DNA from: Egaibacter danicus
GTDB taxonomy: Bacteria > Pseudomonadota > Gammaproteobacteria > Burkholderiales > Burkholderiaceae_C
DNA: 64,000 nt
Assembly: GCA_016707075.1 (NCBI GenBank)
Contig: JADJII010000003.1
Coordinates: forward strand, 186,001 to 250,000
Reading direction: 5' to 3'
Position numbers and translations under genes: made by a program. Positions 8,448-15,704 of this stretch are shown one piece after another (positions within the stretch are counted from its first letter, which is position 1; every line of letters begins with the position of its first letter). The notes beneath the pieces are model-generated. The model was not told where the DNA came from. It saw only the letters and a list, made by a program, of their open reading frames with translations, and did not search any database.

Positions 8448-9359
8448 ATGAGTGACTTCACAAGTAACTTCTGGTCAATCTACGTCACGGCTATCACGGT
8501 GGTAGGTATCGTCGCCTGCGCGCTGTTGCTGTGGTTCAGCGGCAAGGCGAAAGCTATGACCGCTCATGACAACACCACGGGCCACGTTTGGGACGGCGAC
8601 CTGCGGGAAATGAATAACCCCCTGCCTCGCTGGTGGGTATGGCTGTTCGTTATCACCATCGTATTCGCTCTTGTCTACCTGGCCATGTACCCTGGTTTGG
8701 GCAACTTTGCGGGCAAGCTGGGCTGGACACAAGCTGGCCAGTATCAGGCGGAAGTTGACAAGGGCAACCGCGAAGTGGCCCCGCTTTACGCCAAGTTCAC
8801 GGCCATGAAACCTGAAGACGTGTCACGAGATCCCCAGGCCAAGGCCATTGGTGAGCGCCTGTTCATGAACAACTGCTCACAGTGCCACGGCTCAGATGCG
8901 CGCGGTGGCAAGGGTTTCCCCAACCTGACTGATGCAGATTGGCTGCACGGTGGCGCACCTGAAAAAATCAAGGAAACACTGGCCTTGGGGCGCATCGGCA
9001 ACATGCCTCCTATGGGTGCTGCTGTGGGTACGTCTGACGATGTCAAAAATGTGGCTAACTATGTGCTGAGTATGTCCAACAGCCCGCATGATTCTGTCAA
9101 GGCTGCACTGGGTAAGTCCAAATTCGTGGTGTGCGCCGCCTGCCACGGCATGGACGGTAAAGGCAACCCGGCTTTGGGTGCCCCCAACCTGACCGATGAC
9201 GTCTGGCTTCATGGCTATGGCGAAAATGCAGTGATTGCCATGGTGAACAACGGCAAAGTCAACCAGATGCCTGCACAGGCTGACAAATTGACTGAGGCGC
9301 AGGTCCACGTGCTGGCGTCTTATGTATGGGGCTTGTCGAATAATGCCCAGCCCAAGTAA
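8448..9359 (+). CDS. ccoP: cbb3-type cytochrome c oxidase subunit III (di-haem cytochrome c)
   Basis: The 303-residue subunit has two N-terminal membrane helices (about 9-30 and 62-81) joined by the conserved HVWDGDLREMNNPLPRWW linker, then two cytochrome c domains with haem sites CSQCH (C143-H147) and CAACH (C229-H233). Methionine ligand regions (GNMPPM, NQMPAQ) follow each site. It takes electrons from the bc1 complex or a soluble cytochrome c. It closes the ccoNOQP operon. Confidence 0.96.
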   Translation: MSDFTSNFWSIYVTAITVVGIVACALLLWFSGKAKAMTAHDNTTGHVWDGDLREMNNPLPRWWVWLFVITIVFALVYLAMYPGLGNFAGKLGWTQAGQYQAEVDKGNREVAPLYAKFTAMKPEDVSRDPQAKAIGERLFMNNCSQCHGSDARGGKGFPNLTDADWLHGGAPEKIKETLALGRIGNMPPMGAAVGTSDDVKNVANYVLSMSNSPHDSVKAALGKSKFVVCAACHGMDGKGNPALGAPNLTDDVWLHGYGENAVIAMVNNGKVNQMPAQADKLTEAQVHVLASYVWGLSNNAQPK

Positions 9360-9402
9360 CGGATTGCGTGCTTAACAGCGCCCCACGGAGGACAGTTTTC
9401 CC

Positions 9403-10872
9403 TTGGCCCTTTCAGAAACACCACCGCGCAGGATTATTCCGATCGCAGAGTCGCCGGACAAAGGCCCCATAGAGCCCCCTCCCGGTGCCGATGAAGAAAT
9501 GGTCTCGCTCTACGAGGCCCACAAGAAAATTTACCCACGTAGTGTCACTGGAATCTTTTCCCAGTGGCGCTGGGGCATGGTGTTCCTGACCCAGCTGGTG
9601 TTTTATGGCATGCCATGGCTGGAATGGGGCCAGCGTCAAGCCGTGCTCTTTGATCTCGGCGCCCGGCGCTTCTACATTTTTGGGCTGGTTCTCTACCCGC
9701 AGGACTTCATCTACCTCACCGGTATTCTGGTGATTTCAGCCCTGTCGCTGTTCCTGTTCACTGCTGTGGCGGGGCGTTTGTGGTGTGGTTATGCCTGCCC
9801 TCAGACCGTCTATACCGAAATATTCCTGTGGCTCGAAAAGAAGACCGAGGGTGACCGTTCAGCGCGCATGCGTCGCGACGCAGGCCCCTGGAATGCCGAC
9901 AAGTTGGGTCGCAAAGCCCTCAAGCATTTCTTGTGGCTGGCGGTTGCGTTGTGGACCGGCTTCACGTTTGTGGGCTACTTTACTCCCATTCATGAATTAG
10001 GCCGTGAATTTGTTCAGATGAACATGAGTTCATGGGAAACCTTCTGGACCCTTTTCTATGGTTTTGCCACCTACGGCAACGCAGGATTCATGCGTGAGCA
10101 GGTATGCAAACACATGTGCCCGTACGCACGCTTTCAAAGTGCGATGTTCGACAAAGACACTCTTATCGTCACCTATGACACCGAGCGTGGTGAGCCACGT
10201 GGCGCACGCTCCAGAAAGGCTGATCCCAAGGCACTGAACCTGGGGGCTTGCGTCGATTGCAGTCTCTGTGTGCAGGTCTGCCCTACCGGCATCGACATTC
10301 GAAAAGGCCTCCAGTACGAGTGCATCGGCTGCGGCGCCTGCGCCGATGTCTGCGACACCGTGATGGAAAAAGTGGGGTACGCCAAAGGGCTGGTGAAGTA
10401 TTCAACCCAGAATGCCATGAGCGAGCACTGGACTCGTTCGCAAACGCTGCGCCATGTATTTCGCCCACGTGTGTTGGTTTACACGGCCATCCTGGGGGCA
10501 GTGGTCATGGCCATGCTGGTGAGTCTGACTCTTCGCACGCCCTTCAAGGTGGACGTGGTGCGTGACCGTGGTTCCCTGGCTCGCATCGCAGCTGGCGGGC
10601 GAATTGAAAATGTCTATCGTCTCCAGATCGTGAACGCATCTGAATCCACTCAGCGTTTCCGCATCACTGCGGAAGGGTTGCCCGGGCTGGCGGTCGTGTC
10701 TGACGAAGATGTTGTGATCGTTGAGTCCACGCAAGCCCGCTGGGTGGCCGTTCGCGTGCAGGCCCCGTATGAAGCCGCCAAGCCAGGATCACACACCATT
10801 CATTTTGATATTGCAGCCATTGATTCGACGGACAAGGTATCCGAAAAATCTGTGTTCATTGTTCCCCGTTAA
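9403..10872 (+). CDS. ccoG: cbb3 oxidase accessory iron-sulfur protein CcoG (FixG/RdxA)
   Basis: The 489-residue membrane protein has several helices, two 4Fe-4S motifs (CVDCSLCVQVCPTG and CIGCGACADVCD), further cysteines in CGYACPQ and CKHMCPYARFQ, and a C-terminal Ig-like periplasmic domain. These are FixG/RdxA features, and CcoG is thought to reduce copper for cbb3 assembly. The start is a TTG at 9403, chosen because GGAGGA lies at the right distance and the protein then begins MALSETPPRR as in relatives. It follows ccoP by 43 bp. Confidence 0.93.
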   Translation: MALSETPPRRIIPIAESPDKGPIEPPPGADEEMVSLYEAHKKIYPRSVTGIFSQWRWGMVFLTQLVFYGMPWLEWGQRQAVLFDLGARRFYIFGLVLYPQDFIYLTGILVISALSLFLFTAVAGRLWCGYACPQTVYTEIFLWLEKKTEGDRSARMRRDAGPWNADKLGRKALKHFLWLAVALWTGFTFVGYFTPIHELGREFVQMNMSSWETFWTLFYGFATYGNAGFMREQVCKHMCPYARFQSAMFDKDTLIVTYDTERGEPRGARSRKADPKALNLGACVDCSLCVQVCPTGIDIRKGLQYECIGCGACADVCDTVMEKVGYAKGLVKYSTQNAMSEHWTRSQTLRHVFRPRVLVYTAILGAVVMAMLVSLTLRTPFKVDVVRDRGSLARIAAGGRIENVYRLQIVNASESTQRFRITAEGLPGLAVVSDEDVVIVESTQARWVAVRVQAPYEAAKPGSHTIHFDIAAIDSTDKVSEKSVFIVPR

Positions 10873-10881
10873 GGATTGGTT

Positions 10882-11154
10882 ATGTCACAAGCCACAAATA
10901 CTTCCCCGCAGCCCTGGTGGCATTTTGGACACGTCTGGCTGGTGATTGCAGGCCCGGCTGTTGTGGTAGTGGCCAGCTTTGTTACGCTCTATTTTGCTAT
11001 GTCGGGCAAAGACCCTGTGCTGGACGAAGACTACTACCGCAAGGGCGTTGAAATCAACAAAACGCTGGCTGAAAATCCGGCAAGCCTGGCACCAGCCATG
11101 CAGGGTCGTAACCATGCTGCCACGGGCGGCAAGCCTGAGCCGAAAGCGCCCTGA
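10882..11154 (+). CDS. ccoH: FixH/CcoH-family cbb3 assembly membrane protein
   Basis: The 90-residue protein has one membrane helix (about residues 17-42) and then the FixH segment SGKDPVLDEDYYRKGVEINKTL, whose DEDYYRKG is the family hallmark. The short periplasmic tail lacks the larger beta domain of long FixH proteins. The start at 10882 is preferred because AAGGA lies just upstream. It is 9 bp after ccoG and probably translated with it. Confidence 0.85.
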   Translation: MSQATNTSPQPWWHFGHVWLVIAGPAVVVVASFVTLYFAMSGKDPVLDEDYYRKGVEINKTLAENPASLAPAMQGRNHAATGGKPEPKAP

Positions 11155-11187
11155 ATTTCAGGTACGTGAAACCCAAACGAGGCAAAC

Positions 11188-11478
11188 ATGCTGCAACAAC
11201 GACTGATGTGGATTGTCTGGCCTGCATTTTTGATGGCTGGGGTCATCGAAATGCTGGTTTTTGCCATGGGTGACCCGCAAGACCTGCACTGGTTCGGGCA
11301 TCCTCTGGAAATATCCCGCCAAGGTGTTTACACGCTGGCGTTCTTTGTTTTCTGGCTAATCACGTCAATTAGCGGTGGTTTGACCACCTTGCTGTCCATG
11401 TCGCCATTTGAAGTGAACCGCTGCCCCTTGCCGGAAGATGGTCGTCCGGACGGTTGTCCCAAGCAGGGTTCTTGCTGA
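11188..11478 (+). CDS. Small two-helix membrane protein of the cco cluster, function unknown
   Basis: The 96-residue protein has two predicted membrane helices (about residues 5-26 and 45-69) and a short hydrophilic tail with four cysteines or near-cysteines in RCPLPEDGRPDGCPKQGSC. I do not recognise a named family. Its place directly after ccoH and before fnr, in the same direction as the cco genes, suggests a part in cbb3 oxidase maturation, possibly metal handling by the C-terminal cysteines; this is inference. It converges on fnr with only 3 bp between the stops. Confidence 0.7.
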   Translation: MLQQRLMWIVWPAFLMAGVIEMLVFAMGDPQDLHWFGHPLEISRQGVYTLAFFVFWLITSISGGLTTLLSMSPFEVNRCPLPEDGRPDGCPKQGSC

Positions 11479-11481
11479 GGT

Positions 11482-12276
11482 CTAGTTACAGACCTTTGGG
11501 TTGACGATGTCCTTGAGGGAGTCCGTGTTCAGTATGCGTACGTGCCGCTGCTTGACTTCCACGATGCCATCTTCCGCAAACTTGGAGAAAGTGCGGCTGA
11601 CGGTTTCCAGCTTCAAACCCAGATAACTCCCAATTTCTTCCCGTGTCATGCGAAGAATCAGCTCGGATTGGGAGAAGCCCCGGGCATGCAGGCGCTGTAC
11701 CAGATTCAGTAGAAATGCCGCCAGGCGCTCCTCGGCCCGCATGCTGCCCAGCAACAGCATGACGCCGTTTTCACGCACAATCTCCCGGCTCATGATCTTG
11801 TGCACATGACGCTGCAGGGCGTTGACCTCCCTGGACAATTCCTCAATGCGGTCAAACGGCATGATGCACACCTCGGCGTCTTCCAGCGCTATGGCGTCGC
11901 AGGTATGGTGGTCGTTCACAATGCCATCCAGCCCCATGACCTCACCTGCCATCTGAAAACTGGTCACCTGGTCCCGGCCGTCTTCTGAGGCCACGCAAGT
12001 CTTGAAAAAACCGGTCCGGATCGCATAGAGGCTGGTAAATTTCTCGCCATTTCGAAATAGCAGACTGCCCCGTTTGATCTTGCGCCGGCTGGCGACCACA
12101 TCTTCAATGCGGTCCAGTTCTTCGGTTGTAAGCCCGAGGGGCATGCACAGTTCACGCAGGTTGCAGTTGGAACATGCAACCTTGATGGCGTGTGCGCTCA
12201 TGCCAGCGTCAGCTTTGACGGGAATCGCCGCCAGCGCTTCAGCGCCAGGATGAGATTTGGTATCTGGTTCCATCAT
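11482..12276 (-). CDS. fnr: FNR-type oxygen-sensing transcription regulator
   Basis: The 264-residue protein is a Crp/Fnr-family regulator. It has the N-terminal cysteine set of oxygen-sensing FNR (C35, C38, C44 in CSNCNLRELC) and a fourth cysteine in EVCIMPF (about C137), together able to hold a 4Fe-4S cluster. The effector beta-barrel is followed by a helix-turn-helix whose recognition helix reads LETVSRTFSKF, with the E-x-x-S-R that reads TTGAT half sites. The start at 12276 is preferred because AAGGGA precedes it; an in-frame codon further upstream lacks such a site. FNR boxes near its own gene, ccoN and ccoI suggest it runs this whole block. Confidence 0.93.
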   Translation of the reverse strand: MMEPDTKSHPGAEALAAIPVKADAGMSAHAIKVACSNCNLRELCMPLGLTTEELDRIEDVVASRRKIKRGSLLFRNGEKFTSLYAIRTGFFKTCVASEDGRDQVTSFQMAGEVMGLDGIVNDHHTCDAIALEDAEVCIMPFDRIEELSREVNALQRHVHKIMSREIVRENGVMLLLGSMRAEERLAAFLLNLVQRLHARGFSQSELILRMTREEIGSYLGLKLETVSRTFSKFAEDGIVEVKQRHVRILNTDSLKDIVNPKVCN

Positions 12277-12327
12277 GTGATTCCCTTTGTTCGGCCCGGA
12301 CTCCAGTTTACCCACTTCGACGGGGTT

Positions 12328-12341
12328 TTGACTCAGATCAA
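12328..12341. promoter_or_regulatory. FNR box between fnr and hemN
   Basis: TTGACTCAGATCAA matches TTGAY-N4-ATCAA. It lies 53 bp upstream of hemN and 52 bp upstream of fnr on the other strand, so it may serve hemN induction, fnr autoregulation, or both. Confidence 0.8.
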
Positions 12342-12393
12342 AAGTCTGACTGGAGAATTACGGCACAGTCAGCACGTCTGTATTGGAGTGTTC

Positions 12394-13788
12394 ATGAGCG
12401 CTGATGCCGCCCCTGTTTCGAGTGATTTATTGCGTCGTTATGACGTGGCCGGGCCGCGTTACACGTCTTACCCCACTGCCGACCGGTTTGTGGAGGCCTT
12501 TGGAGCGGACGAATATGCACAGGCACTGACTCAACGGCGAAGCGGAGCTGCTGCCATGGCGTTGCCGCTGTCCCTTTATGTGCATATCCCGTTTTGCGAG
12601 TCGCTGTGTTACTACTGCGCCTGTAACAAAATCATTACCAAGCACCATGATCGCGCGACCCCCTATTTGCGCTACCTCAGTCGTGAGGTTGATCTGCATG
12701 TCGAGCGGATCGGCTTGGGCCAGACCATCAGCCAGTTGCACTTTGGCGGCGGCAGCCCCACATTTCTGAGTGACGACGAGTTGCGCGAACTCATGGGCAT
12801 GTTGCGCCGGAATTTTACTTTTGCGCCCGGCGGTGAATATTCCATTGAGGTAGATCCCCGAACGGTGGACGCGTCACGCCTGGACACACTGGCCGAGTTG
12901 GGTTTTAACCGGCTCAGCTTTGGTGTGCAGGATTTTGACCCGGCGGTCCAGAAAGCGGTTCATCGGGTGCAACCCGCTGAACAGGTGTTTGCCCTGGTTG
13001 AAGCTGCCCGCGCGCGCGGTTTTGAGTCCATCAACGTGGACCTGATCTATGGACTGCCGCAGCAGAGTCCGGAATCCTTTGATCGCACACTGGTGCAGGT
13101 GAACCAGTTGCGCCCGGACCGTATTGCCCTGTACGCCTACGCACACCTGCCCGAGCGATTCAAGCCGCAGCGCCGCATCAACACGGTTGAGCTGCCCAGT
13201 GGGGCTGCCAAGATTTCCATGTTGTCTCGCTCGTTGGCGGCCTTTATGGCAGCGGGCTATGTGTATGTAGGCATGGACCACTTTGCTTTGCCCGGTGACA
13301 CGCTGGCCGTTGCCAAGCGCCAGGGCCGTCTGCACCGAAATTTTCAGGGCTACAGTACGCAGCCCGATTGCGACCTGATCGGCTTGGGCGTGTCGTCCAT
13401 CGGACGCATTGGCGCCACCTACAGCCAGAACGCCAAAACGCTGGAAGACTATTACGACTTTCTGGATCAGGGCCAGTTCCCGGTGGTCCGGGGCTTGGCG
13501 CTCACACGTGATGACCTGGTTCGTCGCGCCGTCATCATGGCGCTGATGTGTCAAGGGCATGTTCAATTCGAATCCATCGATTTGGCTTTTCTGGTGGATT
13601 TCAAGTCCTACTTCGCCAAAGAGCTGGAGGCCTTGCAGGCACTGGAAGTTCAGGGCATGGTCGTTGTGGATGAATCCGGTATTCAGGTCACGGCGCAGGG
13701 CTGGTTTTTCGTGCGTGCCGTAGCCATGGTATTTGACAAATACCTGCAGACAGACCGAACCCGGGCGAAGTTCTCCAAGATCATTTAG
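12394..13788 (+). CDS. hemN: Oxygen-independent coproporphyrinogen III dehydrogenase
   Basis: The 464-residue radical SAM enzyme converts coproporphyrinogen III to protoporphyrinogen IX without oxygen. It has the cluster motif CESLCYYC (C68, C72, C75) followed by ACNK, the SAM-binding FGGGSPTFL segment, and DHFALPGDTLAVA. The N-terminal RYDVAGPRYTSYPTADRF is the HemN (not HemW) hallmark. The ATG at 12394 follows GGAG; longer in-frame extensions upstream would run through the FNR box and are rejected. Haem for the cbb3 oxidase at low oxygen is its likely purpose. Confidence 0.95.
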   Translation: MSADAAPVSSDLLRRYDVAGPRYTSYPTADRFVEAFGADEYAQALTQRRSGAAAMALPLSLYVHIPFCESLCYYCACNKIITKHHDRATPYLRYLSREVDLHVERIGLGQTISQLHFGGGSPTFLSDDELRELMGMLRRNFTFAPGGEYSIEVDPRTVDASRLDTLAELGFNRLSFGVQDFDPAVQKAVHRVQPAEQVFALVEAARARGFESINVDLIYGLPQQSPESFDRTLVQVNQLRPDRIALYAYAHLPERFKPQRRINTVELPSGAAKISMLSRSLAAFMAAGYVYVGMDHFALPGDTLAVAKRQGRLHRNFQGYSTQPDCDLIGLGVSSIGRIGATYSQNAKTLEDYYDFLDQGQFPVVRGLALTRDDLVRRAVIMALMCQGHVQFESIDLAFLVDFKSYFAKELEALQALEVQGMVVVDESGIQVTAQGWFFVRAVAMVFDKYLQTDRTRAKFSKII

Positions 13789-13797
13789 CATCGGCTG

Positions 13798-14487
13798 ATG
13801 CAATCCTCTCTCGCGTTGACAGCTCTGCTCATGGGTCTGGTTGGTGGCCCACACTGTGTGGTCATGTGTGGTGCCGCCTGTGCCGGCATTGGGCAGGCTG
13901 CCGGCGAGCGTAAAAACAGCGCCATGTGGACTTTTCAGGCGGGGCGGGTGCTGGGCTACTCGGCGCTGGGTGGTGTTGCGGCAGCATCCATGCAGGGGGT
14001 GGGCTGGTTAAGCTCGCAGGCGGTAGCCTTGCGGCCTGTCTGGACCATGCTTCATGTGGCTGCCATGTTGCTGGGCTTGCTTCTGGTATGGAAAGCGCAG
14101 CAACCGGCCTGGCTGGACAGCGCAGGCAAAAAGATCTGGACGCGCGTGCGGTCAGTCGCGTCCGGCTGGGGCGCGGGCGCACCGTTGGTGATCGGTGCGC
14201 TGTGGACTTTTTTACCCTGTGGCCTGTTGTATTCAGCCCTGTTGGTGGCTGGCCTGACCGCCAATGTCATGGAGGGTGCCGCCGTGATGGCGCTGTTTGC
14301 GCTGGGCACCAGTGTCTCAATGATGATCGGGCCCTGGTTGTGGCTGCGTCTGCGCGGGCAGGGCGGTGGCTTGGGCGATGGCAATTGGGGCATGCGACTG
14401 GCCGGGCTGGCGCTGGCCGCAAGCGCCTTCTGGGCGCTTTGGATGGGTTTTGCTCACGACACCGCGCCCTGGTGCGTAACGCCCTGA
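13798..14487 (+). CDS. TauE/SafE-like (UreH domain) membrane protein
   Basis: The 229-residue protein has about six membrane helices and the motif GGPHCVVMCG near the N-terminus, which is typical of the sulfite exporter TauE/SafE-like family often found beside cbb3 oxidase and copper genes. It starts 9 bp after hemN and so is probably in the same transcript. In this setting copper or cytochrome assembly is a more likely role than sulfite export, but this is inferred from location only. It converges on the exporter operon with 4 bp between stop codons. Confidence 0.75.
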   Translation: MQSSLALTALLMGLVGGPHCVVMCGAACAGIGQAAGERKNSAMWTFQAGRVLGYSALGGVAAASMQGVGWLSSQAVALRPVWTMLHVAAMLLGLLLVWKAQQPAWLDSAGKKIWTRVRSVASGWGAGAPLVIGALWTFLPCGLLYSALLVAGLTANVMEGAAVMALFALGTSVSMMIGPWLWLRLRGQGGGLGDGNWGMRLAGLALAASAFWALWMGFAHDTAPWCVTP

Positions 14488-14491
14488 CCAT

Positions 14492-15679
14492 TCAACGGGT
14501 CGTCACTCTGGCCCCATCCTTGAGAGCGGTTGGTGGATAAACAATGACGGGTGCGCCCGCCGCCAAGCCCGTTTTGACCCAGGCTTCGACGCCATTGCGG
14601 GCGGCAACCTCGATCTCCCGTTGACGGGCCCGACCTCCCTCCACAACGAACAGTGCAGAGCGTGCCCCCACCGGAAACAGCGCGCTGACCGGCACCTTCA
14701 CGGCGCTTTCAACAACCTGGACCAGCACCCGTACATCCACCTTGAACCCGTCGCCCAGCGTAGCGCGTTTGTCCGGCGCCGAGGTGATGTCGATCACGGC
14801 ATTGACGCGCTGCTCCTCCACACCCAGTGCGGACACCTTGGTGAACGCAGCAGGTTCAATCAGCCGCACGCGACCCTCCAGCGTTTCGGGCCCACCCCAG
14901 TTACTCAGTTGCACCGGCGTGCCTGGCCTTATCTGAGCGGCATCCTCAGTCAGTACGTCCACCACCACCTCCAGTTGGCTGGGGTCGCCCAGTTCCATCA
15001 GCGGCGTGCCCGCCTGAACGATGCCTTCACTTTGCTGTTGAATTTTGAGGATCTTTCCAGATACTGGCGCCTTGATCTGCCATGCGCGCTGTTGGGCACC
15101 CGTGCTTCCAGACGAATACTGCCTGAGCGCAATGCGTGACTGGTCCAGTTCGTGGCGGGCGCCGCTTTCTTCCTGTCTGGCGCTTTCCAGTTCCTGCTCT
15201 CGCAGACGTACTGTCAGGCGTCCGGTTTCATTCTGGTTGGGTGAAACAAACCCCTCCTTTGCCAGCGCCTCGTTGCGTTTGAGTTCGGCGCGAGCCTGAT
15301 CCAGTGCTGCCATCGCGCGCCCTACGTTGGCTTTGGCGCGTGAAACTGAAGCCTCCAGTGCGCCGACATGCGCATTTTGCTGGTCACGTGCCCGTTCGTC
15401 GAGCAGGGCAGGGACCAGCGGCCAGAGCGTGGCCACCATTGCATCACGCTCCACGCTATCGCCTTGCCTGAGCGTGATACGGGCTACCCGACCCGCCAGC
15501 GGCGTGGACACGACGTACCGGTCTCGCAGGCGGGTCTTGCCGTCCTCCTGCACCGAGCGTTCAAACCGACCCTGGGTGACGCTGGCCACTTCAACTTCGG
15601 TTGCCCGGGGCATGAAGGCCCAGACCAGCAGCGCCAAAACAATAAGTCCACCAACCATCCATGCTATTTTTTTCTTCAT
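14492..15679 (-). CDS. HlyD-family periplasmic adaptor of an ABC exporter
   Basis: The 395-residue protein has an N-terminal signal anchor (MKKKIAWMVGGLIVLALLVWAF), a barrel-sandwich half motif (VARITLRQGDSVERDAMVATL), a coiled-coil hairpin in the middle (about residues 90-190, ALDQARAELKRNEALAKEG), a second lipoyl half (GKILKIQQQSEGIVQAGTPL) and a beta-barrel. This is the membrane-fusion adaptor layout. The start at 15679 follows AGGTGA. It is the last gene of a three-gene minus-strand operon, 25 bp after the permease, and would link the inner membrane transporter to the periplasm. Confidence 0.85.
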   Translation of the reverse strand: MKKKIAWMVGGLIVLALLVWAFMPRATEVEVASVTQGRFERSVQEDGKTRLRDRYVVSTPLAGRVARITLRQGDSVERDAMVATLWPLVPALLDERARDQQNAHVGALEASVSRAKANVGRAMAALDQARAELKRNEALAKEGFVSPNQNETGRLTVRLREQELESARQEESGARHELDQSRIALRQYSSGSTGAQQRAWQIKAPVSGKILKIQQQSEGIVQAGTPLMELGDPSQLEVVVDVLTEDAAQIRPGTPVQLSNWGGPETLEGRVRLIEPAAFTKVSALGVEEQRVNAVIDITSAPDKRATLGDGFKVDVRVLVQVVESAVKVPVSALFPVGARSALFVVEGGRARQREIEVAARNGVEAWVKTGLAAGAPVIVYPPTALKDGARVTTR

Positions 15680-15704
15680 GTATTCACCTGTATTCCCTGT
15701 ATTT

